The notes beneath the pieces were generated by a model. That model did not search any database and had not been told where the DNA came from. It saw only the letters and a list, made by a program, of their open reading frames with translations. DNA of 64,000 bases from Drechslerella dactyloides (taxonomy: Eukaryota; Ascomycota; Orbiliomycetes; Orbiliales; Orbiliaceae): assembly GCA_020064725.1 (NCBI GenBank), contig JAGTWJ010000007.1, forward strand, positions 2,418,001-2,482,000. Direction: 5' to 3'. The position numbers and the translations under genes are program-made. Position 1 is the stretch's first letter. Each line of letters starts with the position of its first letter. Shown in pieces: positions 43,947 to 54,217 of the stretch.

Positions 43947-44714
43947 GATGATAATAATATCTGTCGCAAGATCTGTATAGAGGATGTATAGAATACGGTA
44001 TAAATGGTGATATCTGAATATGATATGATATGGTGTTGTAGATTGAGAGTGAATTGTAGAGACAATGGAGAGAGAGGCGAATGAAGTCTTGATTATTAAA
44101 TGCGAGATGGAGCATTCCTCGATCCGGCCATCTCATCGCATCGCCCGGGGTCCCACCAATGTGGCATCGCGGAGGGTCAGAACGTCCGGGGCAAAAGCCG
44201 GCTTTGAGCGAGGTGGCCAGCGGGTAGCCGTGGCTGGGCCGCCGTTGTGTTGCCGCGTGGTTGCAAAGGTCTCGGCTGGCGGCGGGTAGACGCGGCCCGG
44301 GCGCCGTCCCAAAGAGGGCGATTGCCTGTTTCGGGCGGACCACGGACCCCCGGCCGGCCCATCTGCCGCGGGCACCCATCCAGACACATTCACACCCTTC
44401 ACAGCAATGCCAGCATCCATGCCATGTGTCGCATTCCATCGCATTGTCCTCCGCTAGTTCATGCACCCGAGATGAGATGGCGCACGCATGTCATCCGCTT
44501 TGATATTTTGTCCTACCGCCATTTAAACTTCTTTATAAAGACGGCTCCGCGGCTGCCTCCCCAGACTTCCGCACCCTCCACACCGTTTTAATATCACAAT
44601 CTATATATAATCCGTATTAATTATCTTTATATCGACCTCGTGCACACCATCCCATCACCCTACACCAAAATATACGCCGTATAAACAGTTGCACTGGCTG
44701 AACGAAGGTTCGAG
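43947..44714. promoter_or_regulatory. Shared divergent promoter of the TTC36-like gene and hpdA
   Basis: The 768 bases between two divergent start codons probably drive both genes. The middle (44,110-44,400) is GC-rich. A TTTATAAAG sequence at about 44,530 is a possible TATA element for hpdA. A CCTCC/ACCC-rich leader precedes the ATG at 44,715. No operator could be named. Confidence 0.55.
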
Positions 44715-46028
44715 ATGGCACCCTCCGCGCAGCCCGCAATCCTCACCGAGACCGGCCAGGTCCTCACCGGCGATGCCGCCACCGATCCCGCCGCCGCCGC
44801 CGCCGCCGCCTCAACCTCCACAGCCGGCACGGGCTACCGCGGCTACGACCACATCCTCTGGTGGGTCGGCAACGCCAAGCAGGCCGCCGCCTTCTACGTA
44901 ACCCGCATGGGCTTCACCCACCTCGCCTACAGCGGCCTGGAAACGGGCTCCCGCATCTTCGCATCCCACGTCGTCTCCAACGGCCGCGTCAAGTTCGTGC
45001 TCGTCTCGCCGCTGCGGCCGCGCGAGGTCAAGAACGCAACGGACGAAGAGAAGAAGGCGCTGCTCGAAATGCACGAGCATCTTGAAAAGCACGGGGACGC
45101 CGTCAAGGACGTCTCCTTCGAGGTCGACGACGTATACGCCGTCTACAATTCGGCTGTTGCGAACGGCGCCGGCGCCGTCACCCCGCCGAAACGCACGGAG
45201 GAGAAGGGCTTTGGCAGCGTCGTCACGGCCACGATACAGACGTACGGCGAGACGACGCATACCCTCATCGACCGTAGCGATTACCGCGGCGTCTTCATGC
45301 CCGGGTACCGTACGACCAACACGGTGGATCCGCTCGCCAACCTGCTCCCCGCCGTCGAGCTGGAGGCGATCGACCACTGCGTCGGTAATCAAGACTGGGA
45401 CCAGATGACCAAGATCTGTGAATAGTATGTCCCCCCACCCCTACCAAATCTGACAATCAGTACTAATAAATGATGCAGCTACGAGAAGTGCCTCGGCTTC
45501 CACCGCTTCTGGTCCGTCGACGACAAGGACATCTGCACCGAATACTCCGCCCTGCGCTCAGTAGTCATGGCCTCCCCCAACGAAATCGTGAAAATGCCAG
45601 TAAACGAACCCGCCCCCGGCAAAAAGAAATCCCAAATCGAAGAATACGTCGACTTTTACAACGGGCCCGGCGTCCAGCACATCGCCCTGCGCACAACCGA
45701 CATCATCACCACCGTCACGGCAATGCGGTCCCGCGGCATCGAATTCATCTCCGTCCCGGACACGTACTACTCCGCCATGAAGGAGCGGCTGGCGCGACAG
45801 GGGATGACGCTCGTCGAGGACTTTGCCACGCTGCAGAAACTTAGCATTCTCATCGACTTTGATGAGGGCGGGTATCTGCTGCAGCTGTTTACGAAGCCGC
45901 TGATGGACCGGCCGACGGTGTTTATTGAGATTATCCAGCGGAATAACTTTGGCGGGTTCGGCGCGGGTAACTTCCGCTCGCTGTTCGAGGCTATCGAGCG
46001 CGAGCAGGCTGAGCGCGGGAATCTGTAG
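44715..46028 (+). CDS. hpdA: 4-hydroxyphenylpyruvate dioxygenase
   Basis: It converts 4-hydroxyphenylpyruvate to homogentisate, the first committed step of the pathway. Two exons (44,715-45,424; 45,479-46,028) give 419 residues. The 54-base intron falls inside the codon of YYEKCLGFHRFW; reading through it would stop at TAG at once. Two vicinal-oxygen-chelate domains are present: YDHILWWVGNAKQAAAFYV at about residue 40, and the iron ligands of the second half: His in AIDHCVGNQDW, His in GVQHIALRT and Glu in FIEIIQR. The tail NNFGGFGAGNFRSLFEAIE is the lid helix around the active site. The first 37 residues are Ala/Thr-rich with an alanine run and lie outside the catalytic fold; no clear mitochondrial signal. 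Next to its likely partner, the TTC36-like gene. Confidence 0.97.
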
Positions 46029-46375
46029 CGCCTACGTAGTGCGAGCATGTCTGATCGGTGTTTCTGCGGCATTTTGGCGTTGTGTTCTTTTTATTACCAT
46101 TGTAATGTGAAATGAGTTAATGTATATTAGCACTAGAATGACTACGAGTTATCTACCTCTTCCGCAACGCGTGCGCCGTTGTATTCTCACCAACAGTATG
46201 AATAATGCGTAATTCTCCCGTGATAGTTTTTAAATTTTATAATCCGTACAAAGTAGCCACCCGATCCTTGGACGCCGCGCCCGTCCCACTGGGAGCTGAG
46301 CTAACCATACCAATAATACCTCCAAAAAGAATACTACAAAAGAAAGCGCGGGTGCCAGCCGCCGAATTATCCGCC
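46029..46375. other. Convergent intergenic region
   Basis: About 350 bases with the 3' ends of hpdA (plus) and the hypothetical gene at 46,376-47,056 (minus). AT-rich, no gene or repeat seen. This is the downstream limit of the tyrosine cluster. Confidence 0.6.
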
Positions 46376-47056
46376 TCACACCGCTGCGTCCAGCGCGCCG
46401 CGCGCCATGAAGCGGCCCATCACCGCCGCGTACGTGTCGAGGTGCTTGTGCAGCGCCGTCCTATTCGGATACCGCTTCTTCAGCTCCTCGATCTTTGTAC
46501 GGTCGACGCTGTCGACGGTGCGTGTTGAAGCCGCTTGCGGTTTCCGGTCCTCTTTGTCTTTGTCGTCGCTGTCGGGTATCGCTGGTGGGGTGCTACACGC
46601 TTCCGACTCCGCGTCTAGTTCTAGGTCCGACTCTGATTCTACGTGTGTGTTAGAGTTAGTGAGGATAGATGTAGGTGATGGTGGCACACCTTCGTAGATT
46701 GTCGGCGGGAGGTCTTTTGTCGCCGGTTGGTAGAATGTGGCGAGTAGATCATTGATCTCATGGTACAATACCGACTGCTGTCGCAGCTTCGCCTGTATCG
46801 CGGGACTGAAGAACGAGTCGCCTGTTGCAGCGGTCCTTTTGGTGATTTTCTCCATCGGCCGCGGTATGGCGGTCCTGGTGAGGGTTGGTTTGAAGTATGT
46901 TTTGTGCGGTGTCGTGTCCGGCGACGAAGGCGCGGTGGAGAGCGGTGGTGATAGCGACGATGAGGTGCTCAGCGTCGGTGAGGACGCCCGGCTGTCCGTG
47001 TCTGTCGAAGGTGAAGGTGAGGCGGGCGATGCCGTGGAGAAGAGTGGGGAGGGCAT
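46376..47056 (-). CDS. Hypothetical Ser/Thr/Pro-rich protein
   Basis: Two exons (47,056-46,690; 46,638-46,376) give 209 residues. The 51-base intron has a GTGTGC donor, a CACTAACTC branch site and a CGTAG acceptor. Because its length is a multiple of three and it has no stop, the gene can also be read as one frame of 226 codons. The first 50 residues are Ser/Pro/Thr-rich and probably disordered. A helical segment (SPAIQAKLRQQSVLYHEINDLLATFYQP) follows, then an acidic stretch and a C-terminal helix region with KIEELKKRYPNR and DTYAAVMGRFMARGALDAA. I do not recognise a family. It could be a lineage-level conserved fungal protein. Confidence 0.65.
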   Translation of the reverse strand: MPSPLFSTASPASPSPSTDTDSRASSPTLSTSSSLSPPLSTAPSSPDTTPHKTYFKPTLTRTAIPRPMEKITKRTAATGDSFFSPAIQAKLRQQSVLYHEINDLLATFYQPATKDLPPTIYEGVPPSPTSILTNSNTHVESESDLELDAESEACSTPPAIPDSDDKDKEDRKPQAASTRTVDSVDRTKIEELKKRYPNRTALHKHLDTYAAVMGRFMARGALDAAV

Positions 47057-48521
47057 CGTGTCGCTGTCCGGCAGCTGGAAGCGTCCCTCGTCGCTGTCGT
47101 AATCAATATATTAGCTATCGTCCTCTCCCCTCCAGATTTTTACCCGCCGGTTGAGCCTCGGTGTGTTAATTCCGTTTAGTGTAGGCGAAACGGTGTGTAG
47201 AGAGGGTGGTAGCACATACCGTTCCACGGTAAAGTATATCCGGGCGCACTCCGCCATCGCGATACAGCGGTTGACCAAGGCGACGTGTATCCAGGACCAA
47301 AGTCTCGCCCGGGGTCACGACGTCTTATATAGGTACCTACTGTCCCACCTCTACTATATTGGTGTATAGGGGAAGTTTGGGGGGAAAAAAAGAAGCCGAG
47401 GGGAGGAATGCACCCTGGAATGATAGATCGTTCGATCGAAGCAGGGTCTCGCCGACGTTTTACTACCATACTTAACGCCGCGAGGGCGTATGTATGCAAC
47501 GTCACCGCGCGGATCGGGAACACGGGTGGGATCGGATCGTATCGTGGTGCCCTTGGACCGTGTAATGTAATGCGCCTCTGGGACGTTTATCTCCGCTGGA
47601 GCCATAGTGCGTACTCGAATGAGTGGTGGCGAGGGTATATAGTGTACTGGTAAGGTGGTGGGGGGGACGTGTGGTATTTCCTGATGCGGTGAGGCGGGTG
47701 GTATGTTGGTGTACGATGGGTGTGGAGGGTAACGCTCCTGGTTTGGAAGGCTGAGATGGTGTAACTCGGTGCCTGGGCGGCTTGATAGGCTGATTCTGGA
47801 GATATACCGAAGGAATATGCCCAGCCATGGTGAGGGTGATGGATGGCAGTGATGATGATAGCAGTTGTAGTGGATGCATATATCCACGAAGGGATTGGAA
47901 ATTGTAGTAGCCTTTTATTGCTGACCGAGGGAGACCGGCATCTCCTTAACTCAGGCAATGAGAAGCTCATGGCCATCCGGCTGGATGCCAGTGCATTTGA
48001 AGTGTGATACGTATCGATACTGCATCCCGCGATGCAGGTGCTGGTGGATATGGTCCCTGGCTGCAACGTATACCGGTGCCTTGGGAAAGGTCAACTAGGC
48101 ACCCGTGATGTGGCCATTCTGATGGCTGGAGCGGAGAACTCACCTTCCGTCGCACCCATTGCGTACTCCCCGCCACAGATTCGATTGATCCTGAGGAATG
48201 AAGCACGAAGATGCTTCGCCAGCCGCCGTGATAATATCTCTGCGTTGTGTGTTGGGTGTTTGTCGGCCTGGCGCGCTGTTTGTCGTGCTGGCTGCACAGC
48301 TGCGGCGACGCTGGTTAGCGGCAAACACGCGACTGTCCTTCGCCGCCCATCGTCAGCGACAGCCTCCATCCTGCGACATCCACCATCCTCCATCCTCCAT
48401 CGACACGACACCCCCTATCGATCTCCATCGCCACCACCATCGCGCAGAACACCGTCGCACCCCTCCCCTCTCATCCAGTCTACCTCTACGCACGGCATTG
48501 CGCCATCGCACACCCGACACA
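47057..48521. promoter_or_regulatory. Divergent intergenic region
   Basis: About 1.46 kb between the hypothetical gene (minus) and the RRM gene (plus). Frames such as 47,887-47,354 (minus, 177 codons, His/Tyr/Pro-rich) have no domain and overlap others, so they were not called. CATCC/CACC repeats near 48,360-48,430 form the pyrimidine-rich leader region of the RRM gene. Confidence 0.45.
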
Positions 48522-49872
48522 ATGACCGGCAAAGATCTCGACAAGCTCCTGCAAGAAGGTCCGTACCACCACCGTCGTCACCACCACGAGATCGTTTTCG
48601 CCCCGCGACCCGTCGTCCACAGCTAACGTTGCAATGCGCTGCAGACCGTAGGAAGCGCGCCAGGCAGAATCAGAAGTCCGTTCCGGCCCCCGTCCTCTCC
48701 GGCCCGAAGCGCGGTGTGCAAAAGGTACCTTGATCGCTCCTCCCACCGCCATCCACACAAACGTCGAAGCCATCCGGGATCGCGAAGCACAGCATCATTC
48801 CTGTCCTCCTCCTCCCGTCCAGCGCTTGGTAGTTAGCTGGCTTTCTCTGTTTTCGCACCCGTCACGCCCGATCCTCGAACACTCGGCACCGTACACCGTT
48901 CCGTATCTCTTCTCGTCTCGCATTTCTCGCTCTTTTCTCTCTCTCTCTCTCTTTCTCTCTCGGCGGAAACAACGGTCGTTAATTGCGGATATCATTGTTT
49001 TCCCCTTCTACTACTTATCGGACTCTTACTGAACTACCCTTCTCTGCAACCTTCAGCGCAAGACAGCACAGCCAGCGCCATCCAACCTCAATGGGAAATG
49101 GACCCATGATCTTCACGCCACTGTCGCCAGCCCGACAAAGTTCAAAACCCTGCATTCCGCCGCCTCCACGACCGGGGCCAAGATCCCCATCGTCCTCAAA
49201 CCCGGCGTCGCCGAGAAGCTGGCTAGAAACCGGCTGTTCAAGGCGCTCCATTGCATGAGCGCGGAGGGCGAGGCCGGGAAGAAGGCCGCCGACGACCTCG
49301 GGATCTCCATCCGGGGCGCATCCAAGGCCGGCGGGTCCGGACTCACCATCAAGGGCAGCGCGGGGCCGTTCGCCGTCCACGGCTCGAATTTCGCGCCGGG
49401 GACGACCGCCTCGGATATACGCAACGTGATGGAGGTTCGCCAGCTGTCGGTCATCAACTGCGGCATCCTCAGCGCGAAGCCGACGGTGATCGCCGAGCTT
49501 GTCTTCGAGAAGCAGGAGGACGCGCAGCGGTGTATCGAAGAGTTCAACAACCGACTGGCCGATGGTGAGCCTATCTCTTCCTATCGCTGCGATGCGACGA
49601 TTGATACTAATTGTGTGACAGGCCGCCTGCTGCATTTCATGCTCAAGGACAGTCCGCAGCTACCCATCCCACCGAAGACGCGTAGCACCGCGATCCAGCA
49701 GCAGGCGCAGCCGGTCGCCAAACCTTCCGGCGCGAGCGGCCCTGTCAGGACTGAGCAATCCCCGCACAACGTCGTCGACGGGAAGTTTGGATTCACGGAG
49801 CCGCCCCGCCACGTCCGCGGGAGCCTGTATAGCGACTCGATGGTGGGGAGAGTTCGAGGTTCACGCCGCTAG
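48522..49872 (+). CDS. RRM-type RNA-binding protein
   Basis: Four exons (48,522-48,558; 48,645-48,724; 49,057-49,564; 49,622-49,872) give 291 residues. Exons 1 and 2 encode MTGKDLDKLLQEDRRKRARQ and a short basic stretch; intron 2 (332 bases, with a CT-dinucleotide run at about 48,934-48,960) is long for this genome. The RNP-type domain lies at about residues 145-215: PFAVHGSNFAPGTTASDI (beta 1 and helix 1), ILSAKPTVIAELVFEKQEDAQRCIEEFNNRLADGRLLHFML (beta 2-3, helix 2, beta 4). The last 75 residues are Pro/Gln/Ser-rich and end in GRVRGSRR. The RRM pattern, with the E(L/F)VFE...DA...I..FN core, is clear; RNP1 aromatic residues are not all visible, so RNA contact is inferred. The specific role (mRNA export, splicing) is unknown. 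Confidence 0.75.
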
Positions 49873-50985
49873 CGTCCGTACTAACCTCTTACCCGACACT
49901 ATCTCAGCGGATATCGTGGAGCTGCACCCATTTGCGCCAGCCTGCGGCTGACCTTGGGTGCACACCAGCGAGCGGGCTTGAATGAGTTCTTGTGATTTTC
50001 TAGGGGTTTCATGGTCAATTTTAGTAGTCTCTTTGTCACTTTATGTGTTTTTTTTTCCATCGCGTAAGGGCGTTATGTTGGGGGTGCAGCATGGGATTGC
50101 GAGTTTCTTTTGCGATATTTTTGTCTTTATTCCTTGCTGCAATTTTGTATTTTTACTTCTACTCGTCCTCATCATGATCACTGCTCTCCAGTGCAAACGA
50201 ATACGACACGATACCGTTCTTTTCGCATCTGAAATCCGCTGCTGGAAGTGTAACTGTGGTGACTAATCCGCCAGCGGAAGCCGATCCTGCGCGATTGCCT
50301 GTTTCAGCCGACGACTGCAGCTGGTGCGTTATGCCCGCCGGCGGAACGACAACCTCACTCCTCCACCACCGTCGCCATGGCCGGCTTCTTTGTCTCCCCC
50401 CGCAGCTGAAAACCTTCTGGTAACGAAGCCGTCGACGGGTGCCGGCAGCGGCCTTTTCTTTTCTTCTCTTTTCGTCTACAGTGGTCGGCTGCACGTTGTT
50501 CTCTCGGCGGTGACATCCATCCAGCCATCCATCCAGCCCAATCGACTCGATTGATCCACCGTACGGTCCTGACAAATAACTACATGTTCGGGAACCGGAG
50601 CGCTGGCGGACAGGACAGGCGTACATACCCCTGGGACGTGCGCAGCGCCCTCCTGTCTCAGCTCGCCTGATTCGATACTCACCTCACAACCTCCACGGGG
50701 ACGCCATTACATGTGCTAGCTGCTGGCTCGTTCCTCGGATTATCGGTGCTTCTTACCTTGTTTCTGTCATGCCATTCGACTTCGCTTAATCGACCGCGCG
50801 CACTACATACGAGTATAACTAGTATCATTCCTCTCATACCATTTTATCCTTCCATCTATCAGACGGACAGACGGACAGACGGGCGTTAGTTTCTCTTGTC
50901 GTCATACGTACGTCCAATCACAGCATTCTCAGCCAGACAGAAAGACAGACAGACAGCGAGACAGCCACGGGTAACTGCAGCAGGC
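49873..50985. other. Intergenic, no gene seen
   Basis: About 1.1 kb. T-rich tracts lie near 50,050. Tandem GGACAGAC and AGACAGAC units near 50,869-50,960 form a short purine repeat just upstream of the next start codon. Overlapping short frames only. Confidence 0.55.
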
Positions 50986-51868
50986 ATGTTCCGCAGCAGC
51001 GTCAACGTGACAGACAACCGCACGGATGGCGGCAGCGGCGTCAGCTCCCTGCTGCAGCAGCAACAGCCGTGGAATGCGGGTGGCAGCCTGCGCAAGCGGC
51101 GGGCGCCGTACGCGGACAGCGACGCGGAGGACGACGAGGACGACGGGAGCGCGCTTCCCGGCGTGAAGGTATGTGCTGTTTGGCTGCTTGCTTGCTTGTC
51201 AAGGTCTACGTGTACACATTCCCTTCGTTCTTTGTTCCGGAATTCTAGATTGGTCTTCGAATTTCTAGACCGAGGACTGTAATCGTATACTATAAAGAGG
51301 TGCTGATGGTATTATTTTACTTGTGCGGGTGTAGAAGCAACGAATGGCGTATCCGGCTATCGACACGGCCTTCATCTCTCCACCGGTCACGCCTACAACG
51401 CCGCCCACCACGCGCCGCCATAACTCCGACGTCGCAATGGAGGATCTGGACATGTTCATGACGGACTCGCAGCCCAACAGCCAGACGCATCCGCGGTGGG
51501 GTGCGGCCGCCGCAGCAGCAGGAGGCGTACACATCCCCGCTTTCGTAGCGCAGGAATCGAACGCGAGCGCGATGAGTTTACTCAGCGCCGGCGACGAGGA
51601 GGAGGTCATCCGCCGCCCGCACACGCCGGGTATGATCATGCGGGACCTGACGCGGCTGGAGGTCAGTCCGTCGAGCGAGATTCAAAGCCGTGGGTGGAGC
51701 GGGCTGGCGAAGTGTGGGCAGACGCATGCGGCGGCTGAGAGTGGCGGCGATGGCAAGATGGCGACGGCGGGGTCGAAGGGGCGGTTCACGATGGGGTACC
51801 GTGCGGACTGCGAGAAGTGCCGGAGCCGCGTGCCGGGACACTGGGCGCATCCGCCGACGATGCATTGA
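50986..51868 (+). CDS. Conserved fungal protein with C-terminal GYRADCEKC box
   Basis: Two exons (50,986-51,168; 51,335-51,868) give 238 residues. The 166-base intron has a GTATGT donor and TGTAG acceptor. The N-terminal half is Ser/Gly/Gln-rich with an acidic cluster (DSDAEDDEDDG) after a basic LRKRRAPY. The middle is Thr/Pro-rich (PVTPTTPPTTRR). The C-terminus, RFTMGYRADCEKCRSRVPGHWAH, is a short Cys-containing box that I recall at the end of several fungal proteins of unknown function; with CxxC and a nearby His it could bind zinc. No catalytic domain. It could be regulatory or nuclear, which is inference. Confidence 0.7.
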
Positions 51869-52555
51869 GGTTACGATACGGCGTATCAGTGGTATTTATT
51901 GCAGAAAGGGAACACTGGATGGATGGCGCTGCTGGTTCATGGGAGGATAATGCGATGCAAGGCAGGGAAATACGGGACATGCAATTGGCCGATTCGCATC
52001 CGTGGAAGGATGGCTTATTTTTGGGGTTTTTGGTGTGCCGTCGACATTGTTTGGCACGTTTCGGTGGAATCGACGGACGGCGCTCGGCTTTTTCGTGAAC
52101 GTTTTATACTACGTCCTACGATTGTGTATTGCATATTGGCTGTGCATGCATGTTCTGTTTTACCAAGGGTACGATATGGCGTTCTCTGTCATGTTCATGT
52201 TGGTTGTATGCCTGGCTGTCCTTGACAGTGTACAGTAACGAATAAACGATTGAACGAACGAACGAACGGGAGCGTGAATCGATCGATCGATTGGCTGAGT
52301 ATCCGTGTCGATGTAATTGGGCCGTCGGATGGGCGAGCTCGGACGGAAGGCACCGTGCGACATTTCCCATAATACAAATTTGCCCTCGCCAAATTTTTGT
52401 AACGCCGCTTAACTTGCGCCACCGTCAACCGTATTACATACATCACCAACCGACGTCCACGACGAACCGTCTACGCTGTCCTAGAATACCGCCAGTACTC
52501 ACACTCACACTCGTTCACCGGTTGTATCTATCTACTGTCCGTCGCGGCGACCGAG
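51869..52555. other. Intergenic between two plus-strand genes
   Basis: About 690 bases containing the 3' end region of the preceding gene and the promoter and leader of the heme lyase gene. Short repeats CGAACGAACGAACG and GATCGATCGATCG occur near 52,252-52,290. No gene seen. Confidence 0.55.
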
Positions 52556-53737
52556 ATGGGCTGGTTCTGGGCCGATGAGGCGACGGCGCCGCCCAAGCCG
52601 CCGCACCACCCGCGGATGCCGGCGAACGTCGAGATCCCAGTACGCATCACCGTCTACAGCTATATTCACATCTTATTGACGCCCGCTAACACTACGAATA
52701 CAGCCCGAATGTCCAATGCATAAACCAAAGTCGAGCAGCGCCGCTCCTCCCGCGGTGCCACCGCCGCCGCCAAACAACATCCTCTCAACCTCCTTCCAGT
52801 CGCACGACTCGTCCGCGATAGAATCCGACGTCCAACTTACCGAACCCACGGCCTCCCGCCCCTGGTCCTCCTACCTCAACCCGCTAAACCTCATGCCGAC
52901 GCTCTCCAACACCCCCACACCACAGCAGAAGACCGTGCTCCCCACCTCGCGCGTCATCTCCAGCATCCCAAAGGGCCATGACGCCGGCGAGGGCAACTGG
53001 GAGTATCCCTCGCCGCAGCAAATGTACAACGCAATGCTACGCAAGGGGTACGACGACACGCCGGAGGACGCGGTCGAGTCGATGGTCGAGGTGCACAATT
53101 TCCTCAACGAAGGAGCGTGGGCGGAGATTGTTGGCTGGGAGCGGCAGTTCGCGGGGGGTCTCTGGCGTGGCGTCAGGGTTGCCGGCCGCGGCGGGGATGC
53201 GGACGGGAATGTGGATAGGGAGGATGCGGAGCGGGAGTATCTACGCGGCCGGGAGGCGACGGTGTGGAAGGCGCGGCCGCGGCTGTTGAGGTTTCAGGGA
53301 CGGCCGGGCGAACATAGTCCCAAGGCGCGGATGTTCAATGCGCTCGGATACGTGTGGCCGAGCCGCTTTGGGTGAGTATATTCAATCACTTGGTTTGGTT
53401 TATGTATGGCTACGGTGCTGATGGGGTGTGTAGGGGTCTCCCGTTCGACCGCCACGATTGGTACGTCCTGCGCACGTCGTCGGACGACGAGAAGGGTAGC
53501 AGCGGAGGGGCGATGACGGAGGTGCGCTATGTGATCGATTACTATTCGGGCCCGCCGGAGCCGACGGGGGAGTCGGTGTTCTATCTGGATGTGCGGCCGG
53601 CGCTGGACCGGCCTGGGGCGCTGTTCGAGCGGGGGATCCGGTGGGGCGGGGAGGTGTGGTGGAAGGCGAGCGGCGGGCAGGTGCGCGAGGAGGAGAAGCG
53701 GCGGAAGGCGCAGGAGCGGGAGGCGAGCGTGTTCTGA
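52556..53737 (+). CDS. Holocytochrome c synthase (cytochrome c heme lyase)
   Basis: It attaches heme covalently to the CxxCH site of cytochrome c or c1 in the mitochondrial intermembrane space. Three exons (52,556-52,639; 52,704-53,371; 53,434-53,737) give 351 residues. The N-terminus, MGWFWADEA, is followed by a single heme-regulatory CP motif (PECPMHK, about residues 29-35). Conserved blocks: RVISSIPKG, NWEYPSPQQMYNAMLRKGY, TPEDAVESMVEVHNFLNEGAWAEI, GWE, LGYVWPSRFGGLPFDRHDWYVLR, YVIDYYSGP and LDVRPALDRPGALFERGIRW. A Pro/Ser-rich linker of about 100 residues separates the CP motif from the catalytic part. Whether it serves cytochrome c, c1 or both is not decided by sequence alone. The catalytic His in the FDRHDW region is present. 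Confidence 0.95.
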
Positions 53738-54217
53738 TTGGATTGCATCGGATTGGATTATCTTGGGTTCATGTACGGCGTGGCGATATCTCTTCTCGGC
53801 TGGACAGTGTAGATAGTGTACATATTACGTTACTTCATACATGCATTTTTATATGACGCCAAAACGGGCGCTGTGTGGCGCCAAATTAGGCTTTCGTGTT
53901 GGTGGTGCCTGCCTGCGCGACTTCAACATCCATCCACTCCAATCCACTCCAACCATCCGACATCGCCCATCGCCACCAGCTGGACCTGCCCACCGCCAGC
54001 TTCACGACAGCCCGTCCACGCGCCGGCTGCTCGTCCGCTGCTAGCTGCGAGCCTCGTCTGCCCGTCCGCCCTGCGCCGCGCCATGGCCGCGTCCTTCTAG
54101 GCCGCTCCGAATCCTGACGACAGCCCGCCGTCATCGGCACCCCATCACCAAGCCTACTATCATTGAATCGAACGAACACCATCACGACCTCGTCCAACAC
54201 CCTCGTTAGCTTCCATC
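53738..54217. other. Intergenic between heme lyase and TAF4
   Basis: About 480 bases. The part near 53,930-54,000 is CATCC/CCACTCC-rich, typical of a fungal leader. No gene or operator recognised. Confidence 0.55.

Noticed and set aside
43627..44466. 279-codon minus frame overlapping the TTC36-like gene and its promoter
   Set aside because: It is a His/Arg/Pro-rich shadow of the real TPR gene in another frame.
35769..46028. Zn2Cys6 (HmgR-type) regulator expected in the cluster
   Set aside because: No CxxCxxxxxxCxxC pattern with a basic follow-up was seen in any frame of the cluster or its flanks; the search was by eye.
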